A stretch of 64,000 nucleotides of DNA from Propionibacteriaceae bacterium UBA7704 (GCA_002482525.1 DLGC01000015.1:92725-156724), one strand, 5' to 3'; counted from the stretch's first letter, positions 33,549-42,542 are shown. Numbers and translations are program-made. The notes: a model not told the origin generated them from the letters alone.

Positions 33549-34471
33549 CTCCACAACTCATCGTCGCTTGGGCACTCATCGGCGTCGGCAGTGTGATCGT
33601 CCTGGTGCTGATGCTGCTGCCGTCTCACAAAGTGGCCTTGGAACGCCGCCGCTTCGGCGCCGCCGAGCACTCTCGCGGCCTGACCCGGATGGCCGATCGT
33701 GCCACCGCCACCGTGGAACACCTGCTCGCCGGGCGAGGCAATTCGTTCAACTCGATCCTTGAAGAGGCTGGCGTCCACACCCCGCTGAAGGACCTGGTCG
33801 TCATCGTCTTCGCAGTCTGCATGGCCTTCTTCGCACTGGGCTTGGTGCTGGGAAATCCCCTGCTCGGCTTCCTGCTGGCGCTGGGAACACCCATCGGCGC
33901 TCGGCTGTGGCTGTCGTTGCTGGCCGGACGGCGACGCAGCAAGTTCGAGTCACAACTCGACGAAACCCTGCAGATGATGGCGGGGAGCCTGCGGGCCGGC
34001 TACAGCCTGCCGCAGGCGTTGTCCACCATCGGCCAGGAAGGCGCGGCGCCCACCTCCTTGGAGTTCGCCCGCGTCACGAACGAGGTTCGCGTGGGCCGCC
34101 CGCTGTCGGAGGCCCTCAGCGACGTCTGTGATCGCATGCGCAACGAGGACTTCTACTGGGTCACCCAGGCAATCAGCATCAACCGTGAAGTCGGCGGCAA
34201 CCTCGCCGATGTGCTCGACGGAGTGAGCAAGACCATCCGTCAGCGCGCCGAATTGCGCGGGCAAGTGAAGTCGCTGGCCGCCGATGGTCAGCTCTCGGCC
34301 GTCATCTTGATGGCGCTGCCCTTCGTGGTAGCGATCTTCTTGATGATCGCGAGCCCGAAGTACATCGCCCAGATGATCAGTCCGATCGGCTTCGTCATGA
34401 TCGCGGCGGGTGCGGTCATGATGATCATCGGTGGCATCTGGCTGTACAAGATCATCAACCTGAAGTTCTGA
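33545..34471 (+). CDS. tadB: TadB, inner-membrane platform protein
   Basis: 308 residues from GTG 33545, which overlaps the tadA stop (GTGA). Type II secretion F-domain protein: hydrophobic segments at about 5-25, 82-122 and two near the C-terminus (255-305), with the cytoplasmic F domain between (FESQLDETLQMMAGSLRAGYSLPQAL, EVGGNLADVLDGVSKTIRQR). With TadC it forms the membrane platform moved by the TadA ATPase. Confidence 0.92.
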   Translation: MTPQLIVAWALIGVGSVIVLVLMLLPSHKVALERRRFGAAEHSRGLTRMADRATATVEHLLAGRGNSFNSILEEAGVHTPLKDLVVIVFAVCMAFFALGLVLGNPLLGFLLALGTPIGARLWLSLLAGRRRSKFESQLDETLQMMAGSLRAGYSLPQALSTIGQEGAAPTSLEFARVTNEVRVGRPLSEALSDVCDRMRNEDFYWVTQAISINREVGGNLADVLDGVSKTIRQRAELRGQVKSLAADGQLSAVILMALPFVVAIFLMIASPKYIAQMISPIGFVMIAAGAVMMIIGGIWLYKIINLKF

Positions 34472-34482
34472 GGAGGGGCGCC

Positions 34483-35373
34483 ATGCAACTGACACTGTGG
34501 CTCGGGCTACTTCTCGCCACGGCCGGAATGGGGCTGTTGTGGTGGATGGTGCTCGGCGGCGCCGGAACCCGGCGACAGGTTCTGGCGAATCTGCGTCGCG
34601 ACGCACACCCGACCGACACGACCGTCCAGGCCGAACAAGCTCAATCCGAATTGGCGGAGGCGCTGCGGCGTCGAACCCCGCCGGGCGTGGTGAAGAACCT
34701 GACCAAGCTGTGGGCAGCTGCGGGACGCCCCGAGGCCTGGCCGGTGGATCGAGTGCTGTCGACCAAGCTGCTGCTGGGCGTGGCCGGCCTGCTGATCGCG
34801 CTGCTGTTGATCATTAACGGACGCGACATGCGCAGCGTCCTGTTCGGCGCGGCGATCGTCGGATCGCTGTTCTTCCTACCCGACCTGCTGCTGTACAACA
34901 CCGGCACCAAGCGGAAGGAAGCGATCGCGCTGCAGTTGCCGGACACCTTGGATCAGATGAGCATCGCGGTGAACGCAGGCTTGGGCTTCGACGCCGCCAT
35001 GAGCCGCGTCGCCCGCAACGGTCGCGGCGAACTGTCCAGCGAGTTGGTCCGCACCTTGCAGGACATTCAGGTCGGCATGCCTCGACGTGACGCCTACGAC
35101 GATCTCGCAGAGCGCACCAAGGTTCCCAAGCTGGAACGCTTCGTGCGGGCCGTGGTGCAAGGTGAGGCCTATGGCATCGCACTGTCGGATGTCTTGCAGT
35201 CCCAAGCCGAGGAACTGCGCATGGAGCGCAAGCAGGACGCTGAGCGACGCGCCATGCAGATCCCGGTGAAGGTGATCTTCCCGCTGCTGCTGTTTATCAT
35301 GCCTGCCATGTTCATTGTCGTGATCGGTCCGGGTGTGATCCAGATCATCAAGGCCTTCGGCGGCGGGTTCTGA
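34483..35373 (+). CDS. tadC: TadC, inner-membrane platform protein
   Basis: 296 residues. Same F-domain layout as TadB: hydrophobic N-terminus (3-25), a pair of helices about 88-128, cytoplasmic domain (LPDTLDQMSIAVNAGLGFDAAMSRVA, GEAYGIALSDVLQSQAEELRMERKQDAERRAMQIPVK segment) and a C-terminal membrane helix ending in IIKAFGGGF. GAGGGGC lies just before the ATG. Eleven bases after tadB. Confidence 0.92.
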   Translation: MQLTLWLGLLLATAGMGLLWWMVLGGAGTRRQVLANLRRDAHPTDTTVQAEQAQSELAEALRRRTPPGVVKNLTKLWAAAGRPEAWPVDRVLSTKLLLGVAGLLIALLLIINGRDMRSVLFGAAIVGSLFFLPDLLLYNTGTKRKEAIALQLPDTLDQMSIAVNAGLGFDAAMSRVARNGRGELSSELVRTLQDIQVGMPRRDAYDDLAERTKVPKLERFVRAVVQGEAYGIALSDVLQSQAEELRMERKQDAERRAMQIPVKVIFPLLLFIMPAMFIVVIGPGVIQIIKAFGGGF

Positions 35374-35378
35374 GCACG

Positions 35379-36023
35379 GTGGACCCGATCGCAATCACGG
35401 TGGCAGCCGTGGTCGCGGGCGCCGCTGCGGCCGCACTCAACTCGGTAATGCGCGCCCAGTTCGAGACCCCGAACCGGCTCTCGCGCAGCTGGCTCCAGGT
35501 TCCGATCGCCGTCGTGCTGGGCGGCTTGGCCGGCTGCGCTGCGTCGTGGGCCGAGCAGCTCACCTTCGTTGTGCTCGCCGTGGCCGCTTCGCTGCTCATT
35601 GTCATCGACCTCAGCGAGTTCCGACTACCCGATGTGATCGTGCTACCGCTGTACCCGGTGTTGGCGATCGGTCTGACCCTCGCAGCCTGGAGCGAGAACC
35701 GCTGGCCTGCGCTGTTGGGGGCAGCTATCGGTGCGGTCGCCATGTTCGTGCTGTTCTTCGTGATGGCCTATTTCGCCCCCGACTTGGGCTTCGGGGATGT
35801 GAAGCTCGCCGGAGTGGTTGGTGGATTCCTGGGGTGGTTCGGCTTGGCCGAAGCCGTGGCGGGATTCTTCTTCGCCTGGGTACTGATGGCGGTCGTCGGC
35901 ATCGTGATGCTGACGCTGCGCCGAATCAACATCAAAGCGTCGCTACCGTTCGGTCCCTACCTTGTCCTCGGTGCGGTGATCGGTGTCTTCGTCGGCCCGA
36001 CCATGCTTCCCACGCTGGCCTGA
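35379..36023 (+). CDS. Prepilin peptidase (A24 family, TadV/CpaA type)
   Basis: 214 residues, six to seven predicted helices. The two catalytic aspartates of the A24 family are visible in VIDLSEFRLPDVIV (about residue 70) and in GFGDVKLAGVVGGFLGW (about 130). There is no N-terminal cytoplasmic methylase domain, as in Tad-locus peptidases, which only cleave. It should process Flp, TadE and TadG at their Gly-Ala sites. Starts with GTG 5 bases after tadC and is the last gene of the pilus operon. Confidence 0.9.
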   Translation: MDPIAITVAAVVAGAAAAALNSVMRAQFETPNRLSRSWLQVPIAVVLGGLAGCAASWAEQLTFVVLAVAASLLIVIDLSEFRLPDVIVLPLYPVLAIGLTLAAWSENRWPALLGAAIGAVAMFVLFFVMAYFAPDLGFGDVKLAGVVGGFLGWFGLAEAVAGFFFAWVLMAVVGIVMLTLRRINIKASLPFGPYLVLGAVIGVFVGPTMLPTLA

Positions 36024-36068
36024 GTCGGCTGCTTCGCGCCGATTCGAGGCCGGCGCCGACCGAAGGGC

Positions 36069-36536
36069 CTACTCCGACGACGGCCCGGCTGCACTCTCCT
36101 GCTGGCGCACCACCAGCACATCGCAACGAGCATGTTCGACGACCTCGCCGGACACCGAGCCGAGCAGCAGTCCGGCGAAACCGCCCAATCCGCGGCTGCC
36201 CACAACGACCAGGCGGGCGTCGTCTGAGGCCTTCACCAGCTCGCGGCCTGCCGCGCCGTGGGGAACCACCAGCTCCACGGCCACCTCAGGGTGTTCGGCC
36301 AGCAGTGGCGCCACCTGAGTGCGCAGCTGATCCATCACTTCGGCGGCGAAATCCTCGACCGGTGGCACGTAGCCCGGCTCCCACGTGCGCGGACGCGGCG
36401 CCGCGCTGATCGTCCACGCTCGAACCACGCGCACCGGTGCCCCAAGCTGGGCGGCCAACCACAGCCCCTTGCGCAGGGCATTCTTGGCGAACTCCGAATC
36501 GTCGTAGCCAATGACGATGGCACCGGTGTCATCCAT
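36069..36536 (-). CDS. Universal stress protein (UspA family)
   Basis: 155 residues, single Usp domain. IVIGYDDSEFAKNAL opens the domain with an Asp that contacts adenine; the C-terminal GSRGLGGFAGLLLGSVS matches the ATP-binding Gly-2x-Gly-9x-Gly-Ser pattern, so it probably binds ATP. The family supports survival under starvation, hypoxia or redox stress. Monocistronic, convergent with the pilus operon and divergent from the aminotransferase gene. Confidence 0.9.
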   Translation of the reverse strand: MDDTGAIVIGYDDSEFAKNALRKGLWLAAQLGAPVRVVRAWTISAAPRPRTWEPGYVPPVEDFAAEVMDQLRTQVAPLLAEHPEVAVELVVPHGAAGRELVKASDDARLVVVGSRGLGGFAGLLLGSVSGEVVEHARCDVLVVRQQESAAGPSSE

Positions 36537-36619
36537 GACCTGATGCTAGCTGTCACCGGCGCAGATGCGCAGCCCCCTGCCGATGCGGGAAGCTAGCATC
36601 AGAACCTGGAGGTAGAGGC

Positions 36620-37855
36620 ATGACCGACCCGCAGCAGAGCGCGGCCCAACAGCAATCCATCGCCCGCATCGAGACCTACGCGGCCCACAACTACCACCCG
36701 CTTCCGGTGGCCATCGCCAGCGGTTCGGGAGCCTGGCTGACCGATGTGGACGGCAACCGCTATCTGGATTTCCTCTCCGCCTACTCGGCGGTGAATTTTG
36801 GGCATTCCAATCCACACTTGATCCAGGTGGCCACCGAACAGCTGGGTCGGTTGGCGATCACCTCCCGAGCGGTCTACGCCGACAATTTGGGGCCCTTCTT
36901 GGAAGCCCTGACGACGTTGTGTGGCAAGCAGATGGCGCTGCCGATGAATACCGGCGTGGAAGCGGTGGAGTCGGCGCTGAAGATCGCCCGCAAGTGGGGC
37001 TATCAGGTCAAGGGCGTTCCCGAAGGCGCGGCCACCATCATCGTGATGGACGGGAACTTCCACGGCCGCACCATCAGCGTGGTCTCCTTCAGCAGCGACA
37101 CCGTTGCCACCACCGAGTTCGGCCCGTTCACCCCGGGCTTCGTCTCGGTGCCTTTCGGTGATCTGGACGCTTTGGCCGCAGCCATTGACGACACCACGGT
37201 GGCGATTCTGGTCGAGCCGATCCAAGGCGAGGCGGGAGTCATCACCCCGCCGCCGGGATATCTGAGCGGAGTGCGCGAGCTGGCCACTCGGCACCGGGTG
37301 CTGATGATCGCTGACGAGATTCAGTCCGGCCTGGGACGCACCGGTACCACCTTCTACTGCGAACAGGCCGGCGTCATCCCGGATCTCTACCTGCTGGGCA
37401 AGGCCCTCGGCGGTGCCATTCTGCCGATCTCTGCTGTGGTCGGTGATGCCGACGTCATGGGGGTGCTGCGTCCCGGCGAGCACGGATCGACCTTCGGCGG
37501 CAATCCACTGGCGGCCGCGGTGGGCCTGGCGGTCGTGGAGTTGCTGCAGACCGGCGAGATGCAGGCCCGGTCCCGCGAACTCGGCACCCACCTGCACACC
37601 CGGTTGCAGAGCTTGCTCGGGCATGGTGTGACCCAGGTTCGCGGAGTCGGCCTGTGGGCCGGTGTCGATATCGATCCGGCGCTGGGCACCGGCCGCGATA
37701 TCGGGGAGCGGCTGCTGTCCAAAGGCGTCATAGCCAAGGACACCCACGGGCAGACGCTCCGGTTGGCACCGCCGTTGGTTATCACCGCCGACGAACTCGA
37801 TCTCGCCGTGGACGCCCTCACCGAGGCCTTGGCCGAGGCCGCGGCGCAGGGGTGA
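36620..37855 (+). CDS. rocD: Ornithine--oxo-acid aminotransferase
   Basis: Transfers the delta-amino group of ornithine to 2-oxoglutarate, giving glutamate semialdehyde, a link between arginine and proline metabolism. 411 residues, fold-type I class III aminotransferase. Seen: NYHPLPVAIASGSGAWLTDVDGNRYLDFLSAYSAVNFGH at the N-terminus, MNTGVEAVESALKIARKWGY, DGNFHGRT, EPIQGEAG, ADEIQSGLGRTG, and LGKALGGAILPISAVVG with the Schiff-base Lys. No other arginine-catabolic gene is adjacent. Confidence 0.93.
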   Translation: MTDPQQSAAQQQSIARIETYAAHNYHPLPVAIASGSGAWLTDVDGNRYLDFLSAYSAVNFGHSNPHLIQVATEQLGRLAITSRAVYADNLGPFLEALTTLCGKQMALPMNTGVEAVESALKIARKWGYQVKGVPEGAATIIVMDGNFHGRTISVVSFSSDTVATTEFGPFTPGFVSVPFGDLDALAAAIDDTTVAILVEPIQGEAGVITPPPGYLSGVRELATRHRVLMIADEIQSGLGRTGTTFYCEQAGVIPDLYLLGKALGGAILPISAVVGDADVMGVLRPGEHGSTFGGNPLAAAVGLAVVELLQTGEMQARSRELGTHLHTRLQSLLGHGVTQVRGVGLWAGVDIDPALGTGRDIGERLLSKGVIAKDTHGQTLRLAPPLVITADELDLAVDALTEALAEAAAQG

Positions 37856-37876
37856 ACTCACTGCTCATCCCCGGTC

Positions 37877-38629
37877 TCACCGGCGCGGTGGCGAGTCGGC
37901 ACTCAGCGTGAACCCGTAGGGCAGTTCCAGACGGTGGCGGGCGAGCAGTGCCGCATCGGCCAACAGCTCCCGGGTGGGGCCGTCGGCGACGATGACCCCA
38001 TCGGCCAGAATCACCGATCGCGGGCACAGTTGCAGGGCGTAGGGCAGGTCATGGGTCACCATCAACATGGTGGTGTCCAGGGCGGTGAGCACCTCGGCAA
38101 GCTCACGGCGGGCCGCCGGGTCCAGATTCGAGGTGGGCTCATCCAGCACCAGCAGATCCGGACGCATCGCCAGCACGGTCGCCACAGCCACCCGTCGGCG
38201 CTGCCCGAAGGAAAGGTGATGGGGCACACGGTCGGCCACCTCGGGTAGGCCCACCAAGGTCAGGGCCTCATCCACCCGCTGCTGGAGCTCCGCTCCGCGC
38301 ATTCCCAGGTTCGCCGGCCCGAAGGCGACGTCCTGGGCCACGGTGGGCAAGAACAGTTGATCGTCGGGATCCTGAAAGACCAGTCCCACCCGCCGTCGGA
38401 TTTCGGTCAGATTCGGCTGGGTTACCGGGAGCCCGGCGACGCTCACCGACCCGGCGCCCGCGGTCAGAATGCCGTTCAGATGCAAGGCCAAGGTGGTCTT
38501 TCCGGCACCGTTCGGGCCCAGCAGTGCCACGCGCTCACCGCGATCGATCCGCAGATTCACTCCGTACAAGGCCTGGCGCCCATCGGGATAGGCATAGGCG
38601 AGTCCCCGGACGGCCAGCAGCGCGGTCAT
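37877..38629 (-). CDS. cbiO: Energy-coupling ATPase of a Co/Ni importer (CbiO/NikO)
   Basis: 250 residues from ATG 38629, which overlaps the cbiQ stop by four bases; a longer frame adds an unrelated Cys/Gly-rich start. ABC ATPase: Walker A GPNGAGKTTLAL (about 36-47), Q-loop FQDPDDQLF typical of ECF ATPases, signature LSFGQRRRVAVA (in place of LSGGQ), Walker B LLVLDEPTSNLD and the switch His in MVTHDL. It powers CbiMNQ. Last gene of the operon. Confidence 0.93.
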   Translation of the reverse strand: MTALLAVRGLAYAYPDGRQALYGVNLRIDRGERVALLGPNGAGKTTLALHLNGILTAGAGSVSVAGLPVTQPNLTEIRRRVGLVFQDPDDQLFLPTVAQDVAFGPANLGMRGAELQQRVDEALTLVGLPEVADRVPHHLSFGQRRRVAVATVLAMRPDLLVLDEPTSNLDPAARRELAEVLTALDTTMLMVTHDLPYALQLCPRSVILADGVIVADGPTRELLADAALLARHRLELPYGFTLSADSPPRR

Positions 38630-39405
38630 GCCGACCACCATGCCACGACAGTGATGCCCAACGCCGCAGTCGGCACCACCGCCGCCGCAAGCCATTGCCG
38701 GGCGGTGGCCGGCGGCGCGGTCTGGACCGCTTCGGGCAGGGCACCGGCATAGCCACGCGACAGCATGGCCAGATGCACCCGCTCGCCCCGCTCATAGGCG
38801 CGGATGAAGCCGCTGCCGACCGCTCCGCTCAGCGAGCGCCAGGACCGCGGATCGCGGGCGCGGAAGCCTCGTGACGCCCGAGCGATCGTCATCTGTCGCC
38901 ACTGCCCACGAATGACGTCCAGGTAGCGGACCATGAATCCCAATATCTCGGTCAAAGTCCCCGGCAGATGGAGGCGTTGCAGGCCGGCAACGAACTCGTG
39001 CGGCCGGGTGGTCGACGCCAGAATCAGCGCTGCGAACACACTCACCGTGCTCTTGGCCAGCAGCGTCGCGGCCCCCCACAGACCGGCAATCGACACCGCA
39101 ACCCCGGCCACCGACGTGGTCGGGCCCGTGGCCAGAAAGGGCATCGCCAAGGCGAATGCCACGAAGGGCAACTCAATGGCCAGACCCCGCATCAATCGCA
39201 ACGGCGACAGGCCTGCGATCGCGACCACCACCGCGAGCACCGCCACCTGTCCGAGGTAGGGCCACAACAGATGCGCTGGTGTGGCGACCACGCAGCAGAC
39301 GAAGCCGACAAGTGCCATCACCTTCACCTGTGCCGGAAGCCGATGCAGCGGCCTTTCCCGGTCGGAACTCAGCTCTTGCTGGTCTTCGATCGACCCAACA
39401 GCCAC
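38626..39405 (-). CDS. cbiQ: Energy-coupling transmembrane protein (CbiQ/NikQ)
   Basis: 259 residues. HRLPAQVKVMALVGFVCCVVATP is the usual start of the transmembrane core; five to six hydrophobic segments follow. The coupling helices with their Ala-Arg-Gly motifs are seen as IARASRGFRARD and VHLAMLSRGYAGALP, the points that touch the ATPase. The annotated start overlaps the previous gene by 37 bases; a shorter start is possible but would remove part of the N-terminus. Confidence 0.88.
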   Translation of the reverse strand: MAVGSIEDQQELSSDRERPLHRLPAQVKVMALVGFVCCVVATPAHLLWPYLGQVAVLAVVVAIAGLSPLRLMRGLAIELPFVAFALAMPFLATGPTTSVAGVAVSIAGLWGAATLLAKSTVSVFAALILASTTRPHEFVAGLQRLHLPGTLTEILGFMVRYLDVIRGQWRQMTIARASRGFRARDPRSWRSLSGAVGSGFIRAYERGERVHLAMLSRGYAGALPEAVQTAPPATARQWLAAAVVPTAALGITVVAWWSA

Positions 39406-39728
39406 ATCAACCCCATGCCGATTGCGAGCACCAGGAGAGTACCGATGATGCCTGCCAGCCCCCCGGAAAGCCGGGCATCACTCAATCCGGCCACCTGATA
39501 GTCGACCAAAGGGGAGTACAACGATGCCGCATGCTCGGTTGCCGCATCGAGGAAACCCTTCTGCTCGGCGACCCATTCCAGCCCATCGGGGGAACTGGAG
39601 GCATAGAAGCTGACCACCCCGGACAGCAGCAGTGCCACCAACAGGCCGATTGCCCAGGCGTAGCCGCTGCGCCAGCGGCTCACCGCCCTCGGAGTGGTCG
39701 GTGCGGGCGAAGCAGCCGAGGAACTCAT
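39369..39728 (-). CDS. PDGLE-domain protein, CbiN/NikN-like component
   Basis: 119 residues. Two membrane segments (about 23-43 and 90-112) flank an extracytoplasmic loop that begins with SSPDGLEWVAEQKGF, the PDGLE motif, and contains an ASLYSPLVDYQV stretch. This domain replaces or accompanies CbiN in cobalt/nickel ECF importers and probably helps metal loading of the M component. Overlaps cbiM by four bases and cbiQ by 37. Confidence 0.88.
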   Translation of the reverse strand: MSSSAASPAPTTPRAVSRWRSGYAWAIGLLVALLLSGVVSFYASSSPDGLEWVAEQKGFLDAATEHAASLYSPLVDYQVAGLSDARLSGGLAGIIGTLLVLAIGMGLMWLLGRSKTSKS

Positions 39729-40414
39729 GCCGGCACTCCTTCTTTGATCGTGAGGTCGACGGGTTTCGCGATGCCGCGCGCACCGTAGACCAGATCCGGA
39801 CGGACCGCCAAGACGGCGGCGAGAACGGCGGCGGTGATGAACGCCTCACCAATTCCGATCAAAATGTGAATGCCGCCCATCGCCAGCGCCACGGTGCCGG
39901 CCGGAATCGGAACGGTGCCACCGAAGGCGAAAAGTCCGGCGAAAGTCAGAGCGGCCACCGGCACCGAGACGAAACCGCCCACCGCCCCAGCGATCGGCAC
40001 GGTGGCGAGTTTCTTGGGCAGCACCTTCATCGCGAGGCGGAAGACCGCCCAACCGACCCAGACCCCGACCAGGGCCATCAAGGTGATGTTGGTGCCCAAC
40101 GCGGTGATGCCGCCATCAGCGAAGAGGAATGCCTGCACGATCAACACCACGGTGACGCACAGTGTCGCCGTCCATGGCCCGACCAGAATCGCAGCCAATG
40201 CTCCTCCCAACAGATGCCCGGAGGTGCCAGCAGCGACCGGGAAGTTCAACATCTGCGCGGCGAAGATGAAAGCCGCTGTCAGACCGGCGAGCGGCGCGGT
40301 GCGCTCGTCGAGTTCCCGACGCGCCCCCCGGACGGCGAGCCCGACACCGGCAGCGGCCACCACCGCAGTGGCGGCGGACGTCGGCAGATTCAAGAAGCCA
40401 TCTGGTACGTGCAT
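39725..40414 (-). CDS. cbiM: Substrate-binding membrane component CbiM/NikM
   Basis: 229 residues. The N-terminus MHVPDGFLNLPTS carries the His-2 that, in solved CbiM/NikM structures, inserts into the protein and ligates Co or Ni with a nearby His. Seven hydrophobic segments follow, and AGTSGHLLGGALAAIL carries the conserved metal-site His. It is the first gene of cbiM-PDGLE-cbiQ-cbiO, all joined by overlaps. The Nur-type box 45-61 bases before the start argues for nickel rather than cobalt, but specificity is not certain. Confidence 0.92.
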   Translation of the reverse strand: MHVPDGFLNLPTSAATAVVAAAGVGLAVRGARRELDERTAPLAGLTAAFIFAAQMLNFPVAAGTSGHLLGGALAAILVGPWTATLCVTVVLIVQAFLFADGGITALGTNITLMALVGVWVGWAVFRLAMKVLPKKLATVPIAGAVGGFVSVPVAALTFAGLFAFGGTVPIPAGTVALAMGGIHILIGIGEAFITAAVLAAVLAVRPDLVYGARGIAKPVDLTIKEGVPA

Positions 40415-40458
40415 CGCAGTCTCCCCTCGGCCTTTTTCGACGGCCCGCAGAGACTCTA

Positions 40459-40475
40459 ATGCAACTATGTTGCAA
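40459..40475. promoter_or_regulatory. Nur-type box upstream of cbiM
   Basis: On the minus strand: TTGCAA, CATAG, TTGCAT; the Streptomyces Nur box is described as tTGCaa-N5-ttGCAa. It overlaps the stop codon of the Fur-family gene and lies 45-61 bases before the cbiM start. The inner TGCAAC/GTTGCA arms are perfect inverted repeats. It suggests repression of the importer when nickel is plentiful. Confidence 0.7.
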
Positions 40476-40983
40476 TAGGCGAGTGCTTGTGGTGATGTTC
40501 TTCGAAATTCGGTTCAGCAGCACAGTCGGCGCACAGCCCCGACAACGCGACATGAGTGGCATCCAGTTCGAAGCCGTGCAAGGCGCCCATCCGGTCGGCG
40601 ACGCTCACCAGCAGGTCGGCGGGCAGATCGATGATGCGCCCACACTGCCGACACTGGGCATGCAGATGCGGTCCGCGAGTGCCGGTGAGGTGATAAGCGG
40701 TGGCGCCATGTCCCAGGTGGACGTGCTGCACCACGCCGAGCTCGCTCAACGCAGCCAGCGCTCGATACACACTGGTGCGGTGCACCTGAGGCGCGATTTC
40801 GGCGACTGCCGTCGCGATCTCCTCAGTACTCAGATGGCCCGCCGTGGTGGCGAGTGCGGTGAGCACCGCCCGGCGCGGGGCACTCATGCGTTCGCCCTTG
40901 GCGCGCAGCTGAACGGCGACAGCGGCCAGCAGGGCCTGGGCATCAGGGTCAGGGCTGCCCGGTGAAGGTACCTCGGAGGTCAC
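40465..40983 (-). CDS. nur: Fur-family metal regulator, probably Nur
   Basis: 172 residues. Winged-helix domain (about 20-95) with HRTSVYRALAALSELGVVQHVHLG as the recognition part; the dimerisation domain has the metal residues HLHAQCRQCGRI and CADCAAEPNF, two Cys pairs for structural zinc. A His-rich tail, EEHHHKH, could bind metal. The adjacent Ni/Co importer and the TTGCAA-type box at its 3' end point to Nur rather than Zur or Fur, but this rests on context. It precedes cbiM with a 50-base gap. Confidence 0.85.
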   Translation of the reverse strand: MTSEVPSPGSPDPDAQALLAAVAVQLRAKGERMSAPRRAVLTALATTAGHLSTEEIATAVAEIAPQVHRTSVYRALAALSELGVVQHVHLGHGATAYHLTGTRGPHLHAQCRQCGRIIDLPADLLVSVADRMGALHGFELDATHVALSGLCADCAAEPNFEEHHHKHSPIAT

Positions 40984-41089
40984 GATGCACAGCCTAATCG
41001 GGGGTCGCCACCAGCGCCTCCGCCATGGCTTCTTGTCCTCTCAAATTGCATGTTCAGCCAATACTGAATTTGGTTCCCCCCCTAGCCGT

Positions 41090-41110
41090 CCGGGCAAAAA
41101 GAATGCCCGG
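41090..41110 (+). other. Small hairpin in the nur-gltA divergent region
   Basis: CCGGGCA and TGCCCGG, 7-bp stem with a 7-base A-rich loop, about 95 bases before gltA. The 220-base divergent region otherwise shows no clear promoter. It could be a leader hairpin for gltA. Confidence 0.4.
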
Positions 41111-41203
41111 CTTACCCCTCCCGGTACGTACCTACGGCATGTAATGTGACCTGCACCATCGAGCAGGACGCCGCCGCGTCCGCCTGACAGATAGGGAGCA
41201 TGG

Positions 41204-42487
41204 ATGGCCAACGCAATCTTCAACCGCGATGAGGTGAGCCTCGAACTCCCCCAGGTACCTGCGACCCAGGGAAACGACGGCTACGACATCAGCAAACTGC
41301 TGTCCACCACTGGGGACACCACACTGGACATCGGCTTTGCGAATACCGCGTCCTGCCGTTCTGCGATCACCTTCATCGACGGAGACGCCGGCATTCTGCG
41401 CTACCGCGGATACCCGATCGAGCAACTCGCCGAGCAGGCGACCTTCCTCGAGGTCTCCTATCTCGTTCTCTACGGCGAACTTCCGAATGCGGCACAGCTT
41501 GAGAAGTTCTCCACCGACATCGCGCGATTCCATCTGCTGGATGAGCGCCTCAAGCACATGTTCAGCTCGATGCCGCGCAAGTCGCACCCCATGCCGTTGC
41601 TGGCTGCCGGTCTGAACGCACTGTCGACCTTCGCGCAATCGAAGTACGCCGAGAAGGGCTTCGAGGCCGAGCGGGCCACTCACATGCTGATGGGTGCGGT
41701 GCCCACCCTCGCGGCGTACGGCTACAAGAACTCCGTGGGTGAACCGTTCCTCTACCCGGACATGTCGCATTCCTACATCGAGAACTTCCTGCGGATGTCC
41801 TTCGGGCTGCCCACCGAGCCCTACCCCTTCGACGACGCCACCACTCGGGCTCTGGATGTGCTGCTGATCCTGCATGCCGATCACGAGCAGAACTGCTCCA
41901 CCTCGACGGTGCGCATGGTGGGCTCCTCCGGCGCCAACATCTACGTCTCGGTGGCAGCAGGGGTCAACGCCCTGTCCGGTCCGCTGCATGGCGGCGCCAA
42001 CCAGGCAGTGTTGGAGATGCTCAAGGCGATCCGGGCCTCCGGTGAGGACGTCAAGGACTACATCGCCAAGGTCAAGGACAACAAGGCCTCCACCAAGCTG
42101 ATGGGCTTCGGCCACCGGATCTACAAGAACTACGATCCGCGCGCCGCCATCGTCAAGAAGCATGCTGACGAGATCCTGAGCACCCTGGTCGGTCACGATC
42201 CGCTGCTCGACCTCGCCGTAGCCCTGGAAGAGGCCGCCTTGAGCGATCCGTACTTCCAGGAGCGCAAGCTGTACCCGAATGTGGACTTCTACACCGGTTT
42301 GATCTACCAGGCCATGGGCTTCCCGCAGAACATGTTCACGGTGCTGTTCGCACTGGGACGCCTGCCCGGCTGGATCGCTCACTACCTGGAGCAGACCACC
42401 GATCCGACCATGAAGATCAACCGCCCCCGCCAGGTGTACGTCGGCGAGGTCGAGCGCAACTACGTCCCCATGGACCAGCGCAACTGA
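41204..42487 (+). CDS. gltA: Citrate synthase, hexameric type
   Basis: Condenses oxaloacetate and acetyl-CoA to citrate. 427 residues, the length of the bacterial type II enzyme. Catalytic residues lie in LHADHEQNCSTSTVRMVGSSGAN (His), GPLHGGANQAVLEML (His) and FYTGLIYQAMGFP (Asp). MGFGHRIYKNYDPRA is the phosphate/oxaloacetate-binding segment. Preceded by ATAGGGAGC and followed by an excellent terminator, so it is monocistronic. Confidence 0.97.
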   Translation: MANAIFNRDEVSLELPQVPATQGNDGYDISKLLSTTGDTTLDIGFANTASCRSAITFIDGDAGILRYRGYPIEQLAEQATFLEVSYLVLYGELPNAAQLEKFSTDIARFHLLDERLKHMFSSMPRKSHPMPLLAAGLNALSTFAQSKYAEKGFEAERATHMLMGAVPTLAAYGYKNSVGEPFLYPDMSHSYIENFLRMSFGLPTEPYPFDDATTRALDVLLILHADHEQNCSTSTVRMVGSSGANIYVSVAAGVNALSGPLHGGANQAVLEMLKAIRASGEDVKDYIAKVKDNKASTKLMGFGHRIYKNYDPRAAIVKKHADEILSTLVGHDPLLDLAVALEEAALSDPYFQERKLYPNVDFYTGLIYQAMGFPQNMFTVLFALGRLPGWIAHYLEQTTDPTMKINRPRQVYVGEVERNYVPMDQRN

Positions 42488-42498
42488 TTAGTCCCCAC

Positions 42499-42542
42499 CA
42501 CTGCGGCCCGGTCGTCCCACGATGACCGGGCCGCAGTGTTTT
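42499..42542 (+). terminator. Rho-independent terminator of gltA
   Basis: Perfect 15-bp stem, 42499-42513 with 42524-42538, 10-base loop, followed by TTTT at 42539-42542. Starts 12 bases after the gltA stop. The 180 bases between it and the next gene hold no further feature that I can support. Confidence 0.92.

Noticed and set aside
40415..40464. Possible cobalamin riboswitch before cbiM
   Set aside because: Only 50 bases separate cbiM from the Fur-family gene, too short for a B12 riboswitch; a Nur-type box is present instead.
41132..42382. Long open frame antisense to gltA
   Set aside because: Citrate synthase covers the region on the other strand; the translation is not protein-like.
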